In this document: positions 24,888 through 33,148 of the stretch, piece after piece | Layout: each line of letters opens with the position of its first letter | Numbering within the stretch: the stretch's first letter is position 1 | Assembly: GCF_039536745.1 (NCBI RefSeq) | Contig: NZ_BAAAZE010000008.1 | Coordinates: 434,001-498,000, forward strand | Length of the DNA: 64,000 nucleotides | From: Actimicrobium antarcticum | GTDB lineage: Bacteria > Pseudomonadota > Gammaproteobacteria > Burkholderiales > Burkholderiaceae_D | Direction: 5' to 3' | Notes under the pieces: generated by a model | Seen by the model: the letters and a program-made list of their open reading frames with translations, nothing else | What the model was told of the DNA's origin: nothing | Databases searched by the model: none | Program-made: the position numbers and the translations under genes

Positions 24888-25502
24888 CTACGGATTGATC
24901 CAGTCCATCCCCCACTGCGCGTCAGCCCAGCGATACAGCGCCCGGCGCTGACCGCGTGAATGCAGGTACAGCCATTCGATCTGCGCAATCTCCACTACCA
25001 GTACGACAAAATTGGACCGGCCTTCGGCGATCTCCTCGCTGCTTGATGCCTGCGCATCGTTGTCGGTCGGCGTGGCGCAAACGGCTGCTGGCAAGGCACC
25101 GGAAAAGCAGCGCAATCCGGCTGGTGACGCATCGCGCCAGCGTTGCTGCGCGAGCGCGTCGTCGGTATGCAGACTGGCATGGCCACTGATACGCAGCTGG
25201 ACCTTGCGATGTGCATCATAGAACGTCACCGCCACGCGCGGATCGTGGCCGAGTTCGGTGACTTTGCCGCTGCGCAGGTCGGTGTGAAACACCAGCTGAC
25301 GCAGCTCCGGATCGACCGCGCGCAGCACCAGTACCCGCGCTTGCGGGCCACTGTCGGACTGGGTCGCCATTACCGGGGTGCGGAACGGCGCTTTCCGGTC
25401 CTTGGTGGCGCGTCCCAGCATCAGCCATGCGTAATGCAGTGATGCGTTCAGGTCGTTGTAAAAATTCGGAAATGGTTCTGCCGGGTGGTCGATGGTGTGC
25501 AT
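24888..25502 (-). CDS. Pyridoxamine 5'-phosphate oxidase-like FMN-binding protein
   Basis: 204 residues with a split-barrel PNPOx-like fold: R-T-P-V-M-A-T, A-R-V-L-V-L-R-A-V-D, V-F-H-T-D-L-R-S-G-K and V-A-V-T-F-Y-D close to the N-terminus. A C-terminal W-L-Y-L-H-S-R-G-Q-R-R-A matches the Alr4036-type PPOX family better than PdxH, whose substrate-binding motifs are not evident. It probably binds FMN; the substrate is unknown. It is transcribed away from repeat copy 1 and lies 21 bp after the DUF3108 gene, with which it may form a unit. Confidence 0.8.
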   Translation of the reverse strand: MHTIDHPAEPFPNFYNDLNASLHYAWLMLGRATKDRKAPFRTPVMATQSDSGPQARVLVLRAVDPELRQLVFHTDLRSGKVTELGHDPRVAVTFYDAHRKVQLRISGHASLHTDDALAQQRWRDASPAGLRCFSGALPAAVCATPTDNDAQASSSEEIAEGRSNFVVLVVEIAQIEWLYLHSRGQRRALYRWADAQWGMDWINP

Positions 25503-25523
25503 GGTTTTATCTTGACCTGACCA

Positions 25524-26279
25524 TTAGCCGGCGACTTTGCCGATTTTTTCCAGTGACTGTTCGATGAAATCCCCGTCCGCATCCGAAAAACGCAGCTTCA
25601 CCGGATACCATTCCAGGCCGGGAGCCAGCCAGATGTCGAGCTGCTGGCCTTTCGAGTCCGGTGGCGGCGCACGGGTGATGTGCACTGCGCGTTGCTCGCC
25701 GAGCGCGGTCGCCATTTTTTCTTCGCCGCTGACCTTGAACAGCCATGGCTCCGCATCACGTGCACCGGCCACAAAAAAATCCCAGTCCGAATTGGCCTTG
25801 AAGGCCGTCGGGTTGGCCCGTGCCACCGCGATCAGTTGCCAGATTGCGCTGTTGCGATCCTGTTCGCCACCGAGCAGCGGATAGCTAGTTGCTGCCGGTA
25901 CAAACGTGATGGTCTTTGTGGCGCGGTCGAAGGTGGTGGTGGTGGCTTCCTTGCGCCAGCGTTTTTCGATAAAGGTCGCTGGTGCCAGACCGAAGGCGTC
26001 CACCGACCCTTCGCTGTTGGCTTCGACGATCTTGCCGACCAGCGCGGAGCGGGTTTCGGTGGCAATGCTGAATTTGCCGGCGCTGTTGCGCCATGTCAGT
26101 TTTGCTTCGCCATTGAGCGACAGACCGCTCTGCCGGGCCCGGATCGAATACGCCAGATCGGCTGACGGTGGCAACGAGAACTGGCGTTTTGGCGCAGCGT
26201 GCTGCGCACTGGCTGGCAGGATCGTGCCCAGCAGCAGGGTGGTGGCGGCAAGACGCCGCAATGCTAGGGATGACAGCAT
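25524..26279 (-). CDS. DUF3108-domain exported protein
   Basis: 251 residues with a signal peptide (M-L-S-S-L-A-L-R-R-L, cleavage after A-S-A-Q). The mature part contains G-L-S-L-N-G-E-A-K-L-T-W, F-I-E-K-R-W-R-K-E and the closing I-W-L-A-P-G-L-E-W-Y-P-V-K-L-R-F, a pattern seen in DUF3108 proteins. Function unknown; a beta-rich periplasmic protein is expected. ATG 26279 with GGAG upstream is chosen over 26393. The neighbour at 26303-27412 shares the same domain and is evidently a paralogue 23 bp upstream. Confidence 0.8.
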   Translation of the reverse strand: MLSSLALRRLAATTLLLGTILPASAQHAAPKRQFSLPPSADLAYSIRARQSGLSLNGEAKLTWRNSAGKFSIATETRSALVGKIVEANSEGSVDAFGLAPATFIEKRWRKEATTTTFDRATKTITFVPAATSYPLLGGEQDRNSAIWQLIAVARANPTAFKANSDWDFFVAGARDAEPWLFKVSGEEKMATALGEQRAVHITRAPPPDSKGQQLDIWLAPGLEWYPVKLRFSDADGDFIEQSLEKIGKVAG

Positions 26280-26302
26280 GGAAACTCCGTTCAGAAATGC
26301 CG

Positions 26303-27412
26303 CTAGCGAGATGCCAGCGGCGTAATGGATGACATCGACATAGTGAGCGTGTCGCCGTTGGTTTCGGTCTGGCGCAATCGCACCGGATACCATTCGCGCG
26401 ACGGCGCCAGCCAGAATTCGACCTGGGTGTCGTACGAGCCCGGACGCGGCGTCCGCAGGAAATGCCAGGCCGTGACTGGCGTGCCGCCCAGCGCCAGTTG
26501 CTCTTCGCCGATGACCTTGATGTGCCAGGTTTCGGCATCGCGTACGCCCGCCACGAAGAAGTCCAGTTCGGTCCCGGCGGCGAACTGCGCCGCATCACCG
26601 CGGCCGATGGCGGCCAGTTGCCAGACGATGCTGGCGCGATCCTGTTCGCCGCCATTGCGCGGATACGTTGCGGTCGACGCGGAAAAGCTGATGACCTTGT
26701 TCTCGCGCTGGAAATGGGTATTCGTTTCGGCTTTGCGGAAGCGCTTTTCGCTGTAGCGCAGCGGCGTGATGCCGTCATCGCCGAGACTGCCTTCGCTGCG
26801 AAATCCCAGCACCGTAAAAAACAGCACGCCCGCTTCGCCATTGATCTGATAGGTGTCACCGGCACTTTGCCAGCTGATCTTGCCGCTGCCATAAACGGTC
26901 TTGGCGTCGCGCAATGCCTGCACGTCGTATTTCACCTCGGCCGAGGGAGGCGGTGCGGTTTTGAAGATGCGTACCGGCTCCGGTTCGACTACCGTCGCAA
27001 CGGCCACGGCAACCGGCTCGGGCGCGATGACCGGATCGGGTAGTGCTTGCGGCACGGTTGCCGCCGTGGCGACGACATCGGTCGCGGCCTCCTGCGCGAC
27101 CGGTGCCGGCAGATCGGCGGGGATGTCGGCCGCGGCTTTGGCCACCGGCGATACGACGGCCGGGCGTACGACACGTGGCTTCGCGGGTGCCGGTTTCGGC
27201 GGTGGCGGCGGTGCCGGAACCGGAACCGGTTCGGCTATCGGCGACAGCAGAATCGTCACGACTTCCTCATGCCGCACGCGCTCGACCGGATGGCCCAGCC
27301 GACTGCTGGCCCAGTTGAACGCCAGCAGATGCAGTAACAGCGAGACGGTCACGATCACCAGCGCGTTGCGCCAGCGCTGGAACAGGTTCTCGGGAGATGC
27401 CGTAATGATCAT
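26303..27412 (-). CDS. DUF3108-domain protein with N-terminal TM helix and Pro/Ala/Val-rich linker
   Basis: 369 residues. An uncleaved membrane helix (V-I-V-T-V-S-L-L-L-H-L-L-A) near residue 25 is followed by a TonB-like stretch rich in P, A and V (P-V-P-A-P-P-P-P-P-K-P) to about residue 155, then a DUF3108 domain ending E-F-W-L-A-P-S-R-E-W-Y-P-V-R-L-R. The architecture suggests a periplasm-spanning anchor carrying the same domain as the downstream exported paralogue. ATG 27412 is the likely start; the longer start at 27460 lacks a convincing ribosome site. Function unknown. Confidence 0.78.
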   Translation of the reverse strand: MIITASPENLFQRWRNALVIVTVSLLLHLLAFNWASSRLGHPVERVRHEEVVTILLSPIAEPVPVPAPPPPPKPAPAKPRVVRPAVVSPVAKAAADIPADLPAPVAQEAATDVVATAATVPQALPDPVIAPEPVAVAVATVVEPEPVRIFKTAPPPSAEVKYDVQALRDAKTVYGSGKISWQSAGDTYQINGEAGVLFFTVLGFRSEGSLGDDGITPLRYSEKRFRKAETNTHFQRENKVISFSASTATYPRNGGEQDRASIVWQLAAIGRGDAAQFAAGTELDFFVAGVRDAETWHIKVIGEEQLALGGTPVTAWHFLRTPRPGSYDTQVEFWLAPSREWYPVRLRQTETNGDTLTMSMSSITPLASR

Positions 27413-27520
27413 CGCCACAGTGTAAACGCAGTCACGGCCGATCACCTTGCGGCGTAACATCCGGATGCATCCGGCGGTGGCCGCACGGGTAGAATGGCGC
27501 CTTTTTTAACGGGAAACTCC

Positions 27521-28792
27521 ATGCGACGTCTCTTGCTGGCTGCATTCACCTGCGGCATGTTTTCTGCGGCGTATGCCGAATTGGCAACCCAACCGGCAAC
27601 CCAGCCTGCACCGATCCGGATCGCCATGATCGAAGGCATGTCCGGCGCGTTCGCCAATGCGGGCGAGGCGGTCCAGCGCAACCTGCTGCTGGCGATCGAT
27701 GGCGTCAATGCCCGTGGCGGCGTGCGCCTGAAAGACGGTCGCCACAAGCTAGTGTTGAGCATCATCGACAACAAGCAGGCCATCGAAGAGTCGCTCATTG
27801 CATTGCGGCAGGTGACGGACCAGCACATTCCCTTCGTCGTGCAGGGCAATAGTTCAGCGGTCGCCGCCGGTCTGATCGAGGCGATCAACCGCCATAACGA
27901 ACGCGCACCGGATAACCGCGTGCTGTTCCTGAATTATTCGGCGGTCGACCCGGTGCTGACCAATGAAAAATGCAGCTTCTGGCATTTCCGTTTCGATGCC
28001 AATACCGACATGCGGATGCAGGCACTGACCGACGTCATTCGCGGCGACAGCCGGGCCAGCAAGGTCTATCTGATCGGCCAGGATTACAGCTTTGGCCGAC
28101 AGGTGGCCAAGGCCGCGCGCACTCAGCTGGCGGACAAGCGGCCCGATATCAGCATCGTCGGCGATGAGCTGCACCCAATCGGTAAGATCAAGGATTTCGC
28201 GCCCTATGCGGCAAAGATCAAGGCCGCCGGCGCCGATACCGTCATCACCGGCAACTGGGGCAATGACCTGACCCTGCTCGTAAAAGCTGCCAAAGAATCC
28301 GGCATGAACCTGAAGTTCTACACGTTCTACGGCAACGGCCTTGGTGCACCGGCGGCGATCGGCGACGCCGGCGTCGGCCGCGTGCGGGCGGTGGCCGAGT
28401 GGCATCCGAATGTCGGCGGTGTCGCCAGCGACCAGTTTTACCAGTCGTTCCGTGACCGCTATCCGCAACCGAAGGATGACTACGTGCATCTGCGCATGCG
28501 CGTGATGATCGCGATGCTGGCCACGGCGCTCGAACGCGCCGGCAGCACCGACGCCGCAGCCGTGGCACGGGCGCTCGAAGGTGCGCGCTTCGGTAACGGC
28601 TTCCACGATGCCACGATGCGCGCCGCCGATCACCAGCTGATCCAGCCGCTGTATGTCTCGGTAATGCAAAAGCAGGGCGATGGCGGCGTGCGCTTCGATA
28701 ACGAAGGCAGCGGATACGGCTTCAAGACCGAGCGGTATTTGCCCGCGCAAGCGACAGCATTGCCGACCAGTTGCGTCATGACGCGCCACTGA
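27521..28792 (+). CDS. Branched-chain amino acid-type ABC transporter substrate-binding protein
   Basis: 423 residues with a signal peptide (M-R-R-L-L-L-A-A-F, cleavage near A-Y-A). The type I periplasmic binding fold is recognisable from I-A-M-I-E-G-M-S-G-A-F-A-N-A-G, V-V-Q-G-N-S-S-A-V-A and V-Y-L-I-G-Q-D-Y-S-F-G. It resembles LivJ/LivK-like receptors. No permease or ATPase gene lies nearby, so it may serve a transporter encoded elsewhere or act as a stand-alone receptor. The ligand cannot be deduced. The ATG at 27521 follows a GGGAAAC ribosome site; an in-frame start nine codons earlier is less good. Confidence 0.88.
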   Translation: MRRLLLAAFTCGMFSAAYAELATQPATQPAPIRIAMIEGMSGAFANAGEAVQRNLLLAIDGVNARGGVRLKDGRHKLVLSIIDNKQAIEESLIALRQVTDQHIPFVVQGNSSAVAAGLIEAINRHNERAPDNRVLFLNYSAVDPVLTNEKCSFWHFRFDANTDMRMQALTDVIRGDSRASKVYLIGQDYSFGRQVAKAARTQLADKRPDISIVGDELHPIGKIKDFAPYAAKIKAAGADTVITGNWGNDLTLLVKAAKESGMNLKFYTFYGNGLGAPAAIGDAGVGRVRAVAEWHPNVGGVASDQFYQSFRDRYPQPKDDYVHLRMRVMIAMLATALERAGSTDAAAVARALEGARFGNGFHDATMRAADHQLIQPLYVSVMQKQGDGGVRFDNEGSGYGFKTERYLPAQATALPTSCVMTRH

Positions 28793-28896
28793 CCTGCGCT
28801 GGAAGCCTCGCTGACCGGCATCGAATTTGCCATGAATAGTGGGTGAGTCGGCATGTTTCTCTGCTAATCTCGATTCTTACTCTTGGGGAGATGACG

Positions 28897-29514
28897 ATGA
28901 TGAAATCAACGATGCCGAACATGCCCGGTGCAATGACCGATACGCTGGAATTCATGAAGAACATGTGGGGCGGTATCACGCTTCCCGGCGCCAGCATGCC
29001 GGGGATGGTAATGCCGACCTTGTCAGTCGACGAAATCAACAAGCAGATCGCCGACCTGAAAGCGGTCGAGAGCTGGCTAACCCTGAACATGAACATGCTG
29101 CACGGGTCGATCAAGGCACTTGAGGTACAGAGTGCGACGATCGCCACGCTGCAATCGATGAGTGCCAACTTCACGGCAGCGATGAAGCCGCACGAGTCCG
29201 CGGCAGCGGCGCAGCCGGCGCCGTTCGGGACATCGTTTTTCAAGGCCACAGAGCCGGCTCCGGCGCCTGCACCACCAGCGCCGACGCCCGAACCAGTCGC
29301 CGCCGCGAGCACTGCGGAAGTACCGCAAATAGCCAATCCTGCCGCCTGGTGGACCATGCTGCAGGAGCAGTTCCAGCAAGCGGTGGCGAATGCGATTCCG
29401 GCGGATGGTGCCGGGACGGCAGACAAACCGAAGGCGGCCAAGGCGCCCGCTGCGGCCAAGCCCGTGAAGAAGGCTGCGGCGGCTGTGAAGCCGGCAACGG
29501 TGCGCAAGACCTGA
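28897..29514 (+). CDS. phaM: PhaM-family polyhydroxyalkanoate granule regulatory protein
   Basis: About 205 residues. The N-terminal part has the family pattern F-M-K-N-M-W-G-G, then P-T-L-S-V-D-E-I-N-K-Q-I-A-D-L-K-A-V-E-S-W-L and L-N-M-N-M-L. The C-terminus is a P-A-K-K-like basic tail (A-A-K-P-V-K-K-A). In Ralstonia, PhaM activates PHB synthase and tethers granules to the nucleoid through that tail. Three ATGs are clustered; GGGGAG at 28885-28890 best serves ATG 28897. It implies that the organism stores polyhydroxybutyrate. No pha genes are adjacent. Confidence 0.88.
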   Translation: MMKSTMPNMPGAMTDTLEFMKNMWGGITLPGASMPGMVMPTLSVDEINKQIADLKAVESWLTLNMNMLHGSIKALEVQSATIATLQSMSANFTAAMKPHESAAAAQPAPFGTSFFKATEPAPAPAPPAPTPEPVAAASTAEVPQIANPAAWWTMLQEQFQQAVANAIPADGAGTADKPKAAKAPAAAKPVKKAAAAVKPATVRKT

Positions 29515-29584
29515 GGGCTTGCTGGCTGGCGCGCCAGGGCTTGGGGTACGACGCGTGACGTTGGATACGCTGCCTGCTGCCTGC

Positions 29585-30780
29585 GGTAGCTAAAACGGTT
29601 TGCGCTCCGTTGATGCAAGCCGGGTGCGGCCCGGCCGCCGGTTTTTTGCGCGGCGGCGTTGCGGCTTTGGGTCGTAGGTTGGGCAGCGAAGCCCAACATG
29701 CGTCAGGTTGCTTTGCGGGTCGCCGCGACGCGCGGACTGCGGTCTGCGGTAGCTAAAACGGGTTGCGCTCCGTAGATGCAAGCCGGGGGCGGCCCGGCAG
29801 CCGGTCACTTCTTTTTGCTTCGCCAAAAAGCAGTAACCAAGAAAAAGGCGACCGCTAGACCGCTGCCCTGCGGGTTCCCAAATACCGCGCCCGGTCAGGG
29901 GGAGGGCCGCAAACTCGCTGCGCTCAGACAGTGCGGCCCTCTTATCCCCTGCCCGGACACGGTATTTGGCAGCGGCCTTTTATGCGGAATTCAACGTCAA
30001 GACCAAGCCCAGCCTTGGTGAATCGATCATGGTTGGGCTCGCTTTACGCGAGAACGATGGCTTGTAAAAGCCTTGTAGGTTTTGGTTTTGATGTTGGTTT
30101 TGACGTTGGTTTTGACGTTGGTTTTGACGTTGGTTTTGACGTTGGTTTTGACGTTGGTTTTGACGTTGGTTTTGACGTTGGTTTTGACGTTGGTTTCGAC
30201 GTTGGTTTGGAAGTCGATGTCGATCACGACGAGGAAGTTTTCTCGCGCAAAGCGAGCGCTGCACTGATTCAATTACCAAGGCTGGGCTTGGTCTTGAATT
30301 CCGCATAAAAAGATCGCTGCCAAAAACCGGGTACGGCAAGAGGATCAGAGACCCGCACTGTCTGAGGTGTAGCAGGGGTTTCGGATCGCATGCGATCCGC
30401 CTGCGGAACGGGATCCGCTTGCAAGCGGATCTGCGCCCTGCAAGGGCAGCGAGTTTGCGAGTCTCCCTCTTGCCGTACCCGGTTTTTGGGAACCCGCAGG
30501 GCAGCGGTCTTGCGGTCGCCTTTTTCTTGGTTACTGCTTTTTGGCGAAGCAAAAAGAAGTGACCGGCTGCCGGGCCGCCCCCGGCTTGCATCTACGGAGA
30601 GCAACCCGTTTTAGCTACCGACGACCGCACGCCGTGGCGACCTACAAGGCAGCTTGACGCATGTTGGGCTTCGCAGCCCAACCTACAAAACAGCGAAGCA
30701 AAAAGAAGTGACCGGCTGCCGGGCTGCCCCCGGCTTGCATCAACGGAGAGCAAACCGTTTTAGCTCCCAACGACCACGCC
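29585..30780. repeat. Nested inverted-repeat element, copy 2
   Basis: Second copy of the element at 23480-24720, in the same orientation and about 6.06 kb away (measured between tandem arrays). The left side has two G-G-T-A-G-C-T-A-A-A-A-C-G-G modules and the 20-bp palindrome. Its arms meet around a ten-unit 12-bp array. The right side includes the GGATCGCATGCGATCC palindrome block. It ends with an extra partial right-arm module at about 30690-30780. No transposase or other protein gene is inside. The stretch from 29515 to 30856 therefore holds only repeats. Confidence 0.85.
30086..30205. repeat. 12-bp tandem repeat, 10 copies
   Basis: Ten units of TTTTGACGTTGG. The first reads TTTTGATGTTGG and the last TTTCGACGTTGG; the eight between are identical. 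It is double the array of copy 1 (24030-24089), so the locus behaves like a variable-number tandem repeat. Frames on both strands remain open through it (V-G-F-D forwards, N-Q-R-Q and V-K-T-N backwards), as expected from the 12-bp period. Confidence 0.92.
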
Positions 30781-30856
30781 GGATTGGCAAGCATCCCAGC
30801 ACCTTGATGCACGCATGGCTTCGCAGCCGACCCGCGGACCGGCCGGCCCGCCGAAG

Positions 30857-32092
30857 CTACCGCGCAGGCTGCGCCGTCGCCACCCGCAACGCAGGCGCCA
30901 CCAGCAACGCCAGTATCGTGCATCCCACCGCCAGGTAACCGACCACGTTGTAATGCTCGATCTGCCCGGTCGGCGAACGCGTGATGATCAGGCCGGCAAT
31001 CAGCGACGCCAGCCCCGAAAACGCCATCTGCACCGACGACACCAGGCTCATGAACGTGCCCCGCACCTGCGGTGGCGCGACGCCGCTGACCATCGCCATG
31101 GCCGGCACCATGCGGCCCGGTACCAGTACAAAGAAAATCGTCGAGTTGATCAGTACCAGCCACCAGGCGATCGGCGTCAGATGCGTGGTCACGAGGATCG
31201 GTATCAGCGAGGCCAGTGCTATCCAGCGGAACACGGTCAGTTTCCCCTTCTTGTCCGCCATCCGGCCGATCGCCTGCGATGTGAAAAAGGTCGCGGTACC
31301 GCCGCACAGGTAGACCAGCGTGATGAACGATTCCGGCAAGCCGACATTGGTGGTCATGTATAGCGCGATGTACGGAATCACCGTGAACCCGCCCAGCATC
31401 ATCAAGGCCATGAAGGCAAAGCCTTTCAGGTGCTGCGGATGTCTGGCAACCAGGAAGATTTGCTGAAAAATCGTGCCTTCGCGTTGCTGGTGCATGTGCG
31501 CGGTCAGGCTGGGCAGCAGGCGGTAGCCGATCACGAAAATCACCAGTGACAGCGCAACGATAAAGAAAAACGGTGCCCGCCATCCCAGTGACGGAATGTG
31601 ATTTGCCAGCAGCAGGCCGAGCGGTACACCCGCCACCGTTGATAACGAAAACGCTGCCATCACCGTCCCCATTGCCTTGCCGCGCCGCTCGAACGGGATC
31701 ACGTCGGCCACCATGGTTTGCACCATCGCACCGAGGATGCCGCCGAACGCACCGGCCAGCGCACGCGCAATCAGGAGTTGCGAAAAAGTCTGCGCCAGGC
31801 CGCAGCAGAGCGTGGCCAGCATGAACAGGACGTACAGGCTCAGCACCAGTTTGCGACGGTCGAAACGTTCGATGTAAGTCGCTGCCAGCAGGCCTGATAT
31901 CGCGGCCGTGAAGGTGTACGACGACAACAGCAGACCGAACTGGTGAGTGTCGATCTGCAGCACGCGGATCAGTTGCGGGCCCAGCGGCATCATGATCATG
32001 AAGTCGAGGATGTGGGTGAACTGGATGCCGGCCAGCGTCAGCAGGACCAGCCATTCGGTACGGGGCAGCAGACGGGGTGGAGTGGTATTCAA
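30857..32092 (-). CDS. MFS transporter (drug-efflux-like)
   Basis: 411 residues with about 12 hydrophobic helices. The MFS motif A region is recognisable after helix 2 (Y-I-E-R-F-D-R-R-K-L) and in the second half (I-G-R-M-A-D-K-K-G-K-L). The N-terminal half carries R-A-L-A-G-A-F-G-G, near the helix 4 motif of AraJ/efflux types. The substrate is unknown. The gene stands alone, followed by the right flank of repeat copy 2. It is preceded by a long non-coding stretch with a strong hairpin at 32244-32272. Confidence 0.85.
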   Translation of the reverse strand: MNTTPPRLLPRTEWLVLLTLAGIQFTHILDFMIMMPLGPQLIRVLQIDTHQFGLLLSSYTFTAAISGLLAATYIERFDRRKLVLSLYVLFMLATLCCGLAQTFSQLLIARALAGAFGGILGAMVQTMVADVIPFERRGKAMGTVMAAFSLSTVAGVPLGLLLANHIPSLGWRAPFFFIVALSLVIFVIGYRLLPSLTAHMHQQREGTIFQQIFLVARHPQHLKGFAFMALMMLGGFTVIPYIALYMTTNVGLPESFITLVYLCGGTATFFTSQAIGRMADKKGKLTVFRWIALASLIPILVTTHLTPIAWWLVLINSTIFFVLVPGRMVPAMAMVSGVAPPQVRGTFMSLVSSVQMAFSGLASLIAGLIITRSPTGQIEHYNVVGYLAVGCTILALLVAPALRVATAQPAR

Positions 32093-32755
32093 TGGTGAAG
32101 GGTTCGCAGTAGAAGGTGATTACGGAGTGTCGTTGCCAGTGGGGCTGAACATGTGGTGTCGATCAATCGGGTTGCACTGGCTGGGTTTCTGTTCCGGGAC
32201 CGAGAGCAGGTTCTTGGCCGATATGATACCCAAAATCGTTTTTGCACAACGCCGACGTGTACGGCGTTGTGCATCACTTGGATCGTGAGATGCATGAGCA
32301 CCTGCGGCATGTCGACGAGCCTGTTGAAAAGGGATGGTGACTGTGAAAAAAATCGGCCTTTTACTGCGATAACGTATTTATTAAAATCCGAAATGCGTCA
32401 ACAAAAGTCGCTGAGCATCCAATAAATTACTTTAAAGAAACTTAATTTATGAGCCAGTCGGATATTAAATTGAGCAACGCAATGGTGTGAGTCCAGCGGC
32501 GCAACACTCTCCGGAGTGCATCTATTGCAAAAACAGATGGCTGCTACGCTTCGTTCGCAACAAGCGAAAACGGGATCACGCTGTTTTATTTTTGGTCTGC
32601 AATGAATGAGCAGGTGACATATGCCAAGTCCGAGCATAAAGATCTGGTGCAGAGGGGGCTATCTGATCCCTGCTGCGCAGGCGGTCTTTGTCGCGGGGCA
32701 GGCGCGCCAGCCATAACTTAATCGGGGAAGGCCAAGGGCACCGACATGCAGTTCA
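32093..32755. other. AT-richer stretch without a recognisable gene
   Basis: About 660 bp with visibly lower GC than its neighbours (for example around 32341-32470). Short open frames on both strands, the longest about 79 codons (32398-32637, minus), have no ribosome site or family signature. It contains a perfect-stem hairpin at 32244-32272. The sequence could be decayed foreign DNA, given the receptor remnant just downstream. Confidence 0.5.
32244..32272. other. Hairpin with 11-bp perfect arms, GCACAACGCCG / CGGCGTTGTGC
   Basis: Arms at 32244-32254 and 32262-32272 with the loop ACGTGTA. Neither strand has a T tract after the stem, so it is not a standard intrinsic terminator. It lies about 150 bp upstream of the MFS gene start and could be an operator or mRNA leader structure. 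Function unknown. Confidence 0.5.
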
Positions 32756-32968
32756 ATGTGGTCGTCACGACTAGTGAGTCGGGATATTGCCCAGCTCGAG
32801 ACTGCCATCCATGCGCTGGATCAGTCTAGCCCGCCGAAAGCCGCATTGGCGGAACAGGCTTGGGCCGCCTCCACCACGTTGTCCGAACAAGCGCGACGTC
32901 TGGCCAGCGACGTGAACTTTTTCAGGATGGATACAGAGGTCGGGGAGGCCAGCTTCAGCCGCTCCTAA
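32756..32968 (+). pseudogene. C-terminal remnant of a methyl-accepting chemotaxis protein
   Basis: The frame reads D-I-A-Q-L-E-T-A-I-H-A-L-D-Q then A-A-L-A-E-Q-A, T-L-S-E-Q-A-R-R-L and V-N-F-F-R-M-D. This parallels the last segment of chemoreceptors (I-x-Q-M-D-x-x-T-Q-Q-N-A-A-L-V-E-Q-A-A-A-A, then L-x-x-Q-A-x-x-L-x-x-x-V-x-x-F). Several usually invariant positions are altered (S-S-P-P-K for T-Q-Q-N). The rest of the receptor is missing. It looks like the tail of a gene lost by deletion. Confidence 0.5.
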
Positions 32969-33148
32969 AAATGAGTGAAGCACGACCCGACTTTTTTAGA
33001 TAAGACTGCAAGGAAATCTTTTGCTGAAGTAAAGTCGGGAGTCTATGATCTGCCTGGCGACATTCCACAGCGCACCGCATTTTTGCCCAATGTGCACTGT
33101 TCCGCGATAACGGCATGCCCTCCGCTATCGCACTTACCGGCATACCTG

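Noticed and set aside
24030..30205. Tandem arrays considered as CRISPR
   Set aside because: Units are 12 bp, head to tail without spacers, and no cas gene is present.
29980..30591. 203-codon minus-strand frame with N-Q-R-Q repeats across repeat copy 2
   Set aside because: Openness follows from the 12-bp period and the repeat arms; the same DNA is open in several frames on both strands.
32398..32637. 79-codon minus-strand frame in the AT-richer patch
   Set aside because: No ribosome site, composition unlike the neighbouring genes, no motif.
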